The notes below the pieces were generated by a model. The model had not been told where the DNA came from and did not search any database. It was given only the letters and a program-made list of their open reading frames with translations. Shown here piece by piece: positions 1 to 6,124 of a stretch of 13,529 bases of DNA. Position numbers and translations under genes: made by a program. This DNA comes from an uncultured Burkholderiales bacterium (GTDB lineage Bacteria > Pseudomonadota > Gammaproteobacteria > Burkholderiales > Burkholderiaceae_E). Position 1 is the first letter of the stretch; each line of letters begins with the position of its first letter. The stretch is from the NCBI GenBank assembly GCA_903898725.1, contig CAIUGQ010000176.1, positions 1 to 13,529 on the forward strand, in the 5' to 3' direction.

Positions 1-19
1 GGCTCGTGCGGTCTGGCAC

Positions 20-32
20 TTGACAGTGTCTA
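20..32. promoter_or_regulatory. Operator-like half-perfect palindrome A (TTGACAGTGTCTA)
   Basis: This 13-mer is the imperfect form of the palindrome TAGACA-N-TGTCTA, with one mismatched arm position, and it overlaps the -35 hexamer. It is also the near-exact reverse complement of the copy at 62-74. Short interrupted palindromes of this kind are usual targets of TetR-family repressors; the regulator itself is not in the window and may lie to the left of it. Confidence 0.5.
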
Positions 33-48
33 CTCTATCACCTAGCCT
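20..48 (+). promoter_or_regulatory. Predicted sigma70-type promoter for the membrane-protein genes at 169-1558
   Basis: A perfect -35 hexamer TTGACA at 20-25 is followed after 17 bases by TAGCCT at 43-48, a weak -10 (3 of 6 consensus bases). It points at the small membrane gene starting at 169. The -35 lies inside one copy of a 13-bp palindrome and the expected start of transcription (about 55) lies just before the second copy, which is a typical repression layout. The spacing and -35 are seen directly; activity is inferred. Confidence 0.42.
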
Positions 49-61
49 TCGGTCCGTGGGC

Positions 62-74
62 TAGACACTGTCTA
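62..74. promoter_or_regulatory. Operator-like perfect palindrome B (TAGACACTGTCTA)
   Basis: A perfect 13-bp interrupted palindrome, six paired bases on each side of a central C. Its centre (68) is 42 bp, or four helical turns, from the centre of copy A (26), so two repressor dimers could sit on the same face of the DNA. It lies just downstream of the predicted transcription start. A TetR-type repressor is inferred from the shape of the site only. Confidence 0.55.
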
Positions 75-168
75 CACGAGACGGTCCGCCCCGCCGACCG
101 GCCTCCGGGCCCACCTCCAAGCCATCCACGCCATTCACCCCGACCCACCCCAGACACCGGAGCGCGCC

Positions 169-297
169 ATGGACGACCTCTCCCTCGACCCGAACTGCCC
201 CTATGCCCGCCCGCTGCTGGCCGTCGCCGCGGCCCTCGGCACCGTCGCGACCGTGGCCGGCCTCGTGGCGCTCACCGTCATGACCGCGCTGGTCTGA
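169..297 (+). CDS. Small single-pass membrane protein, 42 residues, unknown function
   Basis: A short open frame too small for most gene callers. It starts with ATG preceded by GGAG at 159-162, six bases upstream, a good ribosome binding site. Residues 1-16 are polar and include Asp, Pro, Cys and Tyr; residues about 17-42 are one continuous Ala/Val/Leu/Thr-rich segment that would span a membrane and reach the very C-terminus. The stop lies five bases before the start of the ABA4-like gene, which has no clear binding site of its own, so the two may be translationally coupled. I do not recognise a family. It could be a subunit or stabilising peptide for the downstream membrane proteins, or simply a leader peptide. 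Existence rests on the binding site, hydrophobicity and position. Confidence 0.55.
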   Translation: MDDLSLDPNCPYARPLLAVAAALGTVATVAGLVALTVMTALV

Positions 298-302
298 CCG
301 AC

Positions 303-761
303 ATGGCGCTGCCCGACACCGTCTTCGCGCTGGCCAACGGGCTGGCGCTGCCCGCCTGGATCGCACTGGCGGTGTCGCCGCCGCGCGCCCGCTGGACGCG
401 CTGGACCTGGCTCGCGACCGGCCGGCTGCTGCCGCTCGCGTTCGCGCTCGCCTACGGGGCGATGCTCGTCGCCAGCCCGCCCTCGAACGGCGGCGGCTTC
501 GGCTCCATCGCCGAGGTGCGTGCGCTGTTCGCCGTCGACCACGCACTGACGGCCGGCTGGATCCACTACCTCGCCTTCGACCTGTTCGTCGGCACCTGGA
601 TCGCGCAGCGCGCGGGTGAGCTCGGCCTGCCCCACCTCGCCATCGTGCCGGTGCTCGCGCTGACCTTCCTCTTTGGGCCGGCGGGACTGCTGGCCTTCTT
701 CGTCCTGCGTGCGGTGCTGCGGCCCGCCTCGCTGCGCCCCTCGCACGGAGCCCGCCCATGA
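303..761 (+). CDS. ABA4-like (DUF4281) integral membrane protein
   Basis: A 152-residue protein with about four membrane segments (near residues 7-24, 38-57, 84-102 and 110-137). The hallmark of the ABA4-like family is visible: a Gly-Trp-Ile-His-Tyr-Leu-Ala-Phe-Asp-Leu-Phe-Val-Gly stretch at about 85-97 and a Thr-Phe-Leu-Phe-Gly-Pro-Ala-Gly-Leu-Leu stretch at about 121-130. The family is named after plant ABA DEFICIENT 4, needed for neoxanthin formation; bacterial members are common and their role is not settled. Length fits the family. The last four bases overlap the next gene as ATGA, so the two are coupled. It follows the 42-residue membrane peptide by five bases. Nothing nearby suggests carotenoid synthesis, so a pigment role here would be speculation. 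Confidence 0.85.
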   Translation: MALPDTVFALANGLALPAWIALAVSPPRARWTRWTWLATGRLLPLAFALAYGAMLVASPPSNGGGFGSIAEVRALFAVDHALTAGWIHYLAFDLFVGTWIAQRAGELGLPHLAIVPVLALTFLFGPAGLLAFFVLRAVLRPASLRPSHGARP

Positions 762-1558
762 CCGCCTCCACCCTCCCCGTCGCCCGCCCCGTGCAGGGCC
801 CGCTCGCCGCGCTGATCGCCCGCGAGCCGACCCTCGCGCGCTACGGCATCGCGATGTGGCTCGCGATGATCCCCGCCGCGCTCGCGCTCGGCCTGGACGA
901 GCGGATGCTGCGCGAGGCGCCGATCTGGCTCAAGCCGCTGAAGTTCCTCGCCTCGGTCGGACTCTTCGCGCTGACCACCGCCTGGTTCATCGGCCTGCTG
1001 CCCGAGGCACGGCGCCGCGCGTGGCCGGTCCGCGCCGCCGTCTGGACGCTGATGGTCGCGGGCGGGTTCGAGATCGCCTACATCACGCTGCAGGCGGCGC
1101 TCGGTTCGGGCTCGCACTACAACGTCGGCGACCCGGTGCACGCCGCGCTCTACAGCGCGATGGCCGCGGCCGCGATCGCGATGACCGCCACCCAGCCCGT
1201 GATCGCGTGGCAGATCGCCCGCCACGGCGAGCTCGCGCGCGGCAGCGCGTGGCGCACGTCGGTGCTCTGGGGCCTGTCGCTGACCTTCGTGCTGGGCACC
1301 GTGTCGGGAATGATGCTGGGCGGCATGCAGCCCCCCTCGGGCGGCGGGATGCCGCTGACCGGCTGGCACTGGGCGGGCGACCTGCGCCCCGCGCACTTCG
1401 TCGGGCTGCATGCGCACCAGGCGCTGCCGCTGGCGGGTGCGGCGCTCGCCTCGATCGCCCCGCGCGGCGCGCGCCTCTGGCTCGTCGCGGGCATCGTCGT
1501 GTACGTCGTCGGCTGGTTCGTGCTGATGGCCGCGGGCCTCTCGGGGCGAGTCGCCTGA
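758..1558 (+). CDS. Uncharacterised polytopic membrane protein
   Basis: A 266-residue protein with about seven hydrophobic segments (roughly 30-46, 62-82, 92-112, 128-150, 164-190, 214-232 and 238-260). The start overlaps the stop of the ABA4-like gene as ATGA. Polar residues stand out inside or next to membrane segments: Trp-Leu-Lys-Pro-Leu-Lys-Phe at 57-63, Glu105 with Tyr108 and Gln112, His120-Tyr-Asn, and a cluster of His213, His218 and His220 followed by Gln221 and Pro224. Clustered histidines at a membrane face could bind a metal or haem, but that is inference. I do not know a named family. Co-occurrence with the ABA4-like gene and the 42-residue peptide suggests that the three act together in the membrane under the operator pair at 20-74. 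Confidence 0.8.
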   Translation: MTASTLPVARPVQGPLAALIAREPTLARYGIAMWLAMIPAALALGLDERMLREAPIWLKPLKFLASVGLFALTTAWFIGLLPEARRRAWPVRAAVWTLMVAGGFEIAYITLQAALGSGSHYNVGDPVHAALYSAMAAAAIAMTATQPVIAWQIARHGELARGSAWRTSVLWGLSLTFVLGTVSGMMLGGMQPPSGGGMPLTGWHWAGDLRPAHFVGLHAHQALPLAGAALASIAPRGARLWLVAGIVVYVVGWFVLMAAGLSGRVA

Positions 1559-1559
1559 G

Positions 1560-1630
1560 CGTTCCCGCTGGAACGGGTCCGCCCCCGGAAAGGTGAATAC
1601 GTCACAGGAACGGCGGCAATAGGTACCGCC
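1560..1630. other. Intergenic hairpins and a small inverted repeat between the membrane operon and the LuxR-type gene
   Basis: The 134-base gap holds three small symmetric elements. CGTTCC/GGAACG at 1560-1575 forms a 6-bp stem with a 4-base loop right after the stop at 1558, without a following T run, so it is at best a weak terminator. GTGA-N5-TCAC lies at 1593-1605. GGCGG/CCGCC at 1612-1630 forms a 5-bp stem with a 9-base loop. Any of them could be chance in such GC-rich DNA. No convincing paired -35/-10 for the next gene was found; TAGCCT at 1650-1655 is the best -10 candidate and repeats the hexamer seen at 43-48. Confidence 0.25.
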
Positions 1631-1692
1631 TGAGCGCAGGGTCGATCCGTAGCCTCTTTTGCAGTGCGACACACCCGCCTGCGGAGGCCACG

Positions 1693-2631
1693 ATGGACCG
1701 TTCGACCCGCCCCGATTCGCTTCCCGATCCGCTCCCCGCCCCCCGGCCCGACCCTCTGGCCGCGCTCGACGCCGAGCTCCCGCCGGCGCTGCTGCACCGG
1801 CTCGTCGAGGCGCTCGACTTCGGCGTGATGCTGCTGGAGACCGACGGTCGCGTGCGCTTCGCCAACCGGTATGCGCGCCTCGCGCTCGGCGCGGGCGATG
1901 TGCTCGGCCTGACCGACGACCGGATCACGCTCCACGGCCCCCAGCAGCAGCGGGCGTTCCTGCGCGCGCTCGTCGAGGTGGCCGATGACCGGCCGCGGAT
2001 GCTCTGCCTGGGCGGCGGCGTGCCCGGCACGAAGCTGGCGCTGGCGCGCTGGCACCGCGAGGCCGACGGCAGCGTCGTGCTGCTGGCCACGCTGCAGACC
2101 GGCGAGCGCCAGCAGTGGCCGGCGTTGCGCGCCTATGCCCGCGAGCGCAGGCTGACCGAGGGCGAGGCCGACGTGATGCAGCAGCTCGTGCTCGGCGACC
2201 GCCCGCCTCAGATCGCCGTGCGCCGCGGCTCGAGCGAGGGCACGGTGCGCAGCCAGATTAAGTCGCTGCTGGAGAAGACCGGCACGCACAGCATGAGGGA
2301 GCTGGTGGTGGAGGCGCTGCACCTGCCGCCGATGCCGGTGGGCGCGGGGCCGCAGGCGGTGGCTGTGCGACAGCCCGCCGGCACGCAGCGGCCGGATGGG
2401 CCGACCCATCCGAGCGGGGCCACGCCGGCCGCAGCGCCCGCGCCGGCGCTCGTCCCGCGCCACGTACCCGCTCCGTCACGCAACACGACGTCCGCGCCGG
2501 CCCGCGACACGCAGGCCCCGGGCATCGAACGGCGCGCCGCGCGGCCGGTTCACCGCACCACCGCCCTGCCGGACCGCGGCGCGCTGCTCGCACTGGTGGC
2601 GCGACAGTTCGCCTGGCCGCCGGCGGCCTGA
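1693..2631 (+). CDS. LuxR-family transcriptional regulator with PAS-like sensor region
   Basis: A 312-residue cytosolic regulator. ATG follows GGAGG (1683-1687) by five bases. Residues about 32-135 look like a degenerate PAS/sensor domain (Phe-Gly-Val-Met-Leu-Leu-Glu-Thr-Asp-Gly-Arg-Val then Phe-Ala-Asn-Arg). Residues about 153-209 are a LuxR-type helix-turn-helix: Arg-Leu-Thr-Glu-Gly-Glu-Ala at the start, then Ile-Ala-Val-Arg-Arg-Gly-Ser-Ser-Glu-Gly-Thr-Val-Arg-Ser-Gln-Ile-Lys-Ser-Leu-Leu in the recognition part. There is no autoinducer domain, and no phosphorylatable receiver. Residues 212-312 are a Pro/Ala/Arg-rich tail without recognisable fold, unusual because the HTH is normally at the C-terminus. 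The gene stands alone, convergent with the protease gene. Its targets are unknown. Confidence 0.85.
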   Translation: MDRSTRPDSLPDPLPAPRPDPLAALDAELPPALLHRLVEALDFGVMLLETDGRVRFANRYARLALGAGDVLGLTDDRITLHGPQQQRAFLRALVEVADDRPRMLCLGGGVPGTKLALARWHREADGSVVLLATLQTGERQQWPALRAYARERRLTEGEADVMQQLVLGDRPPQIAVRRGSSEGTVRSQIKSLLEKTGTHSMRELVVEALHLPPMPVGAGPQAVAVRQPAGTQRPDGPTHPSGATPAAAPAPALVPRHVPAPSRNTTSAPARDTQAPGIERRAARPVHRTTALPDRGALLALVARQFAWPPAA

Positions 2632-2710
2632 GCCTCGGGCAGGTCGAGCAGCGCGCGACACGGCCCGCAGCCACAGCGTCGTACGGCGCGAAGGCGACCC
2701 CGGACCGCGT

Positions 2711-4927
2711 TCAGCGCGTCGCCCCGCGCTCCGCGAGCCAAACGGGTCGCGCCCCGGGACCAGGGACATCCAGCTTGCGGGGTCCGATCCGCGGCGAGTC
2801 GGCGGCCAGCTTCGCGCCGGGATGGGGTGAGGAGATCGCGACGAGGGCGTCCGCGGTCGAGGTCGTCCCCGCCGCGAACTGCTCGGCGAGGCGCCGTGTC
2901 ACGCTCGGCGCCGCGACGCTGGTGCCGTTCATCGCGACGGTCGCGCCGCCACGGGTACCCGCCCCCAGCACGCCCAGCCGGGACAGCGAGCGGTCCGACA
3001 CCGCCGAGACCGTGGGCCCGGCCCGGGACGGTTGCTCCATGGCCGCCTGCACCACCGCCGGTCCGCACGAGGTGTAGGGCGCGGGACGACCCGAGTCGCC
3101 CAGGACCGCTCCGACAACGACCGCGGAGGCACCGGTCGCGATCCCGTTGAGCGTGCCGCTGCGCTTGATCGCGGAGTCGTGCGGACCCGACTCGTCGCGC
3201 TCGACGAGACGGCCGGCATCGTCGAAGACGCGATAGGCCTCGTCGACGAAGCTCGATTGCCTGCCGCCGGTCCGGTATCCGAACGGCGAGTCGTTGCGCC
3301 GGATCCAGGCATGGATCTCGACGTCCGCCGCTCCGCCGTTCTGCAGTTCGACGGTCCACGTCCCGGCCGGCGCGAACGCACGCACGGGGTCGGCGCCGGC
3401 GGTCGCAGACACCGCCAGCAGGACCATGTCCCGCTCGTTGCAGTAGCCGCTGCCATCGACCGGGTCGGTCTCCCGGACATAGGACACCGTGGCGAGCAGG
3501 CCCTGGATCGAGGGCGTCCCCGTCGTGCCCCAGGTGGTGTCCAGCAGCTCGGCGTACTCGCCGGCATCGACGAAGGGTGCGTCGTTGGTCGTCGCGACCG
3601 GCGGGATCAGGCGGACCGACACCGCCGGCTCGGGCAGATCGGGCCTGGCGTGCCCGAGCCAGACCTCGAGGAACGCCGGGGTCGTGCTGGCGGGCGGCAC
3701 CGACCACTGCAGCCGCCGAAGCTCGCCGGCTGCGAGCTGCAGCGTGGCGTGACACCGTGCGAGCGCGCTGTTGCCGGCAGCGATGACGATCGCGAGCGGC
3801 GCGCCGGTCTTGGCCTCGCGCTCCGCGACCAGCTCTTCGATCGCGCCCTCGAGCAGGGAGGTGCCATCGTGCGGACCGCCCATCAGCCCGTAGCTCAGGT
3901 TCACGACGACAGGCGCCGGCCCCGTCGACCCGGCCGCCTTCACGGCCCGGTCGGCACGGTCGATGACGTAGCGGACGGCGTCGAGCAGCTGCGGCTCGAG
4001 CAGGTGACCCGCGGCATCGCCGGCGATCACGTCGGGCAGCTGCACGGCCACCACGGGCAGCGACTCGATCTTCGTCGCAGGCGTGCCGGCGCCGGTCGCC
4101 ACGCCGGCGGCCACGTCGAGCACGTGCGTGCCGTGCCGGGCGTCGACCCGTACCTGATCCTGACCGGCCGCCGCATAGACGGCCTCCTCGTCGAGCCGCC
4201 CGGCGAAGGTCGATGCCGCGAACAGCTCATCGAGACTCTCGGGACCGGCAGCCTGCTTCGGCACCGGTGTCGTCGCCGGCCATTCGATCCCGTACGGCAC
4301 AGGCAGACCGGGTACGAAGGACAGCTCGCGGCGAGGCACCCGCTGGTCCCAGAAGAACCGCACCCGCGGGCCGCCGTCGCGCGTACGGAGTCGCTCGCCG
4401 GCGAAGGCGATGCCGTCGTCGACGACCCCGATCACGGCGGTGTCGGTGACGGCCGGCGGCGACGCCGCCTCGCTCGAGGTCGGGAAGGCGGCCGGGGCCT
4501 GCGGCAAGTGATCCAGGGGCACCTGTCCGACCGGCATGCCGAACGCGAACCGCTCGACGTAGGTGGCGACGGCCCGGCGGCCCTTGTCGTCGGTGGCCTC
4601 GAAGAACCGCGATCGGATCCATGCGCACAGGAACCGGGTGTCGTGCAGTCCCGCGGCCGGCGACTCGTACCAGGGCGCGCAGCGCATCCAGGGGTCCCAC
4701 AGCGCGCGCGCGGTCTTCGCGAATCGCGCCGCGTTCGGCAGCGGATCACCGTCCGGATCGAGCCCGGACCTGAGCTGGATCAGCACCGGGAACCAGTCGT
4801 CCGGGCCGACGGTGCGCGTGCTCGCCGCCCAGGTGAAATACGGATCGAGCGGTCCGAGCCTCTGGACGCGGTACGGCGCGGTTCGCTGTGCCCTGGCGGC
4901 CTGCCCCGTCACCCATTGGATCGCCAC
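2711..4927 (-). CDS. S8 (subtilisin-like) serine protease, leaderless, with large insertion
   Basis: A 738-residue subtilase read from GTG, chosen because AAGGAGAG lies just upstream (4932-4939); the open frame continues upstream but into the preceding gene. The complete catalytic set is visible: Asp170 in Val-Val-Asp-Asp-Gly-Ile, His265 in His-Gly-Thr-His-Val, oxyanion Asn386 in Ala-Ala-Gly-Asn-Ser, and Ser670 in Asn-Gly-Thr-Ser-Val-Ala-Ala-Pro. There is no signal peptide or membrane segment; instead about 160 residues of unassigned sequence precede the catalytic domain. Between Asn386 and Ser670 lie about 284 residues, against 66 in subtilisin, including a beta-rich stretch near 515-545 resembling a P-domain or pre-peptidase module. 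Its start lies ten bases after the PAP2-fold gene's stop, so it is the last gene of the cyclase operon. A cytosolic or chaperoned protease is inferred; substrate unknown. Confidence 0.93.
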   Translation of the reverse strand: MAIQWVTGQAARAQRTAPYRVQRLGPLDPYFTWAASTRTVGPDDWFPVLIQLRSGLDPDGDPLPNAARFAKTARALWDPWMRCAPWYESPAAGLHDTRFLCAWIRSRFFEATDDKGRRAVATYVERFAFGMPVGQVPLDHLPQAPAAFPTSSEAASPPAVTDTAVIGVVDDGIAFAGERLRTRDGGPRVRFFWDQRVPRRELSFVPGLPVPYGIEWPATTPVPKQAAGPESLDELFAASTFAGRLDEEAVYAAAGQDQVRVDARHGTHVLDVAAGVATGAGTPATKIESLPVVAVQLPDVIAGDAAGHLLEPQLLDAVRYVIDRADRAVKAAGSTGPAPVVVNLSYGLMGGPHDGTSLLEGAIEELVAEREAKTGAPLAIVIAAGNSALARCHATLQLAAGELRRLQWSVPPASTTPAFLEVWLGHARPDLPEPAVSVRLIPPVATTNDAPFVDAGEYAELLDTTWGTTGTPSIQGLLATVSYVRETDPVDGSGYCNERDMVLLAVSATAGADPVRAFAPAGTWTVELQNGGAADVEIHAWIRRNDSPFGYRTGGRQSSFVDEAYRVFDDAGRLVERDESGPHDSAIKRSGTLNGIATGASAVVVGAVLGDSGRPAPYTSCGPAVVQAAMEQPSRAGPTVSAVSDRSLSRLGVLGAGTRGGATVAMNGTSVAAPSVTRRLAEQFAAGTTSTADALVAISSPHPGAKLAADSPRIGPRKLDVPGPGARPVWLAERGATR

Positions 4928-4931
4928 GTGC

Positions 4932-4939
4932 CTCTCCTT
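4932..4939 (-). promoter_or_regulatory. Ribosome binding site (AAGGAGAG) of the S8 protease
   Basis: The strongest Shine-Dalgarno sequence in the window, a few bases upstream of GTG at 4927. It overlaps the TAA stop of the preceding gene (4938-4940), so ribosomes ending on the PAP2-fold message finish on the binding site of the protease. This fixes the protease start at 4927 and argues for coupled synthesis of the two proteins. Confidence 0.8.
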
Positions 4940-6092
4940 ACTGCCACTCGCGCATTGCCTTCGACCAGAGCCACGCAAGCAGCGGCGAGGGTTCGACATC
5001 CCCCTGCGCCGCCGTCGAGGGCGAGCGCGCCCAGACGTCCGCCCCGTTCGCGCCGCCCGCCGCCTGGAGCACGGGCTTCTGCTGCGTCACGTCGTACAGG
5101 TCGCGGAAGTCGAAGTCCTGATCGACCGGATACTGCGTGCCGTCGAAGAGCCTGTACGGCGTCGGACCGAGCGCGATGCCGCTCACTTCGGTCCGGTCGG
5201 CCCGCACGAGCAGGTAGTCGGCGATGGCCAGCCCCAGCAGTTGGCCGGCGGCGCTGTCGATCGGGAAGTGGACGCCCGCGACCGTCCGGTTGATCGCGAT
5301 CCGGGCGGCCTGGCGCATCAGCAGGTCGTGCAGCGGCGCGCCGTAGCGCCCTGCTGCCAGTGCGAGCAGGACCCGGGCGACCGCGAACGCCTCGGTCGCG
5401 TGTCCGCTCGGCAGGGCACCGTGCCCCGGCGTGGCGATCATCGGCTGGATCGACGGCGAGAAGTCCGCCGGGCGATGGCAGGCGAGGATGTGCTTCATCC
5501 GCATCTCGACGTAGGTCGCGAACCGGAGCACGGTGCTCACCAGTTCCAGCGTCCAGGGCATCCGGTGCGGCTGGACGTTGAAGATCGGCCCCCAGAACGC
5601 CCCCTGCGGCCCGAGCTGGGACAGGATCTCGGTGGCGCGATCCTCCCGCAGCGAGGCCCAGCCGGCGACGAGCGTCACCTGCCTGACGAACGTCGACTGC
5701 GGGGGCCGGATCAGGCACGCGACCTTCGTCACGACCGGTGCGGCCGAGAGGCGGACATGCTGGAACGACGCGGCGGGCGTGCCGCCCTGATCGTCGCGGA
5801 CCACGCGAACGGACGACAGCAGCTCCTGGTCCATCAGGAAGACCCGCACCCCCGCGTCCCAGCGCATCAGCGTGTCCGGATCGTCGAGCGCCAGCGGCTT
5901 GGCGGGCGCCTGCGCAGCGACCGTCGATCCCACGAGCGCGTCGCGATGACGGACGAGCGCATCCGGGTTCGCCGCGCCGGGCACGCCGGTGACGGCACCG
6001 AATCCGGCGATGCCGTTGATGCCGTTGATGCCGTTGATGCCGTTGATCCCATTGATCCCGTTGATGCCGTTCAGCCCCGCGAGTCCGCCCAT
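4938..6092 (-). CDS. Soluble PAP2 / vanadium-haloperoxidase-fold protein with N-terminal Gly-Ile-Asn repeats
   Basis: A 384-residue protein with the full PAP2/vanadium-haloperoxidase signature: Lys200-X6-Arg207-Pro208, Pro228-Ser229-Gly230-His231, and Arg269-X5-His275-X3-Asp279. The gaps of 19 and 37 residues fit the family pattern. These residues hold phosphate in lipid and acid phosphatases or vanadate in haloperoxidases; sequence alone does not decide which. Unlike membrane PAP2 phosphatases there are no long hydrophobic segments and no signal peptide, so it looks soluble. The N-terminus is a Gly-X-Y run (Gly at every third position from 3 to 30) with six exact Gly-Ile-Asn triplets at 9-26. 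Residues about 310-384 form an extra C-terminal region. GAGGAA about nine bases upstream supports the ATG. The gene follows the cyclase by 32 bases and its TAA overlaps the protease binding site. Confidence 0.9.
   Translation of the reverse strand: MGGLAGLNGINGINGINGINGINGINGIAGFGAVTGVPGAANPDALVRHRDALVGSTVAAQAPAKPLALDDPDTLMRWDAGVRVFLMDQELLSSVRVVRDDQGGTPAASFQHVRLSAAPVVTKVACLIRPPQSTFVRQVTLVAGWASLREDRATEILSQLGPQGAFWGPIFNVQPHRMPWTLELVSTVLRFATYVEMRMKHILACHRPADFSPSIQPMIATPGHGALPSGHATEAFAVARVLLALAAGRYGAPLHDLLMRQAARIAINRTVAGVHFPIDSAAGQLLGLAIADYLLVRADRTEVSGIALGPTPYRLFDGTQYPVDQDFDFRDLYDVTQQKPVLQAAGGANGADVWARSPSTAAQGDVEPSPLLAWLWSKAMREWQ
6015..6068 (-). repeat. In-frame 9-bp tandem repeat encoding six Gly-Ile-Asn triplets
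   Basis: Six copies of a nine-base unit, read on this strand as GGC ATC AAC with few synonymous changes (GGG ATC AAT is one). Diverged copies flank it on both sides (Gly-Leu-Ala, Gly-Leu-Asn, Gly-Ile-Ala, Gly-Phe-Gly), giving a Gly-every-third pattern over residues 3-30 of the PAP2-fold protein. Copy number could change by slippage without shifting the frame. No proline is present, so it is not an ordinary collagen-like triple helix. Confidence 0.92.
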
Positions 6093-6124
6093 CTCTTGTC
6101 TTCCTCAGGAAAGGTTACGGTTGA

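Noticed and set aside
1560..1575. Hairpin after the membrane operon considered as an intrinsic terminator
   Set aside because: Only six base pairs and no following T run; listed only as a weak element.
566..1672. A 368-residue - strand open frame
   Set aside because: Antisense to two membrane-protein genes with family motifs; composition is Arg/Gly/Glu-rich without fold signals.
3032..5293. A 753-residue + strand open frame antisense to the protease and PAP2-fold genes
   Set aside because: It is Arg/Gly-rich with no domain pattern and mirrors the high-GC codon use of the real genes on the other strand.
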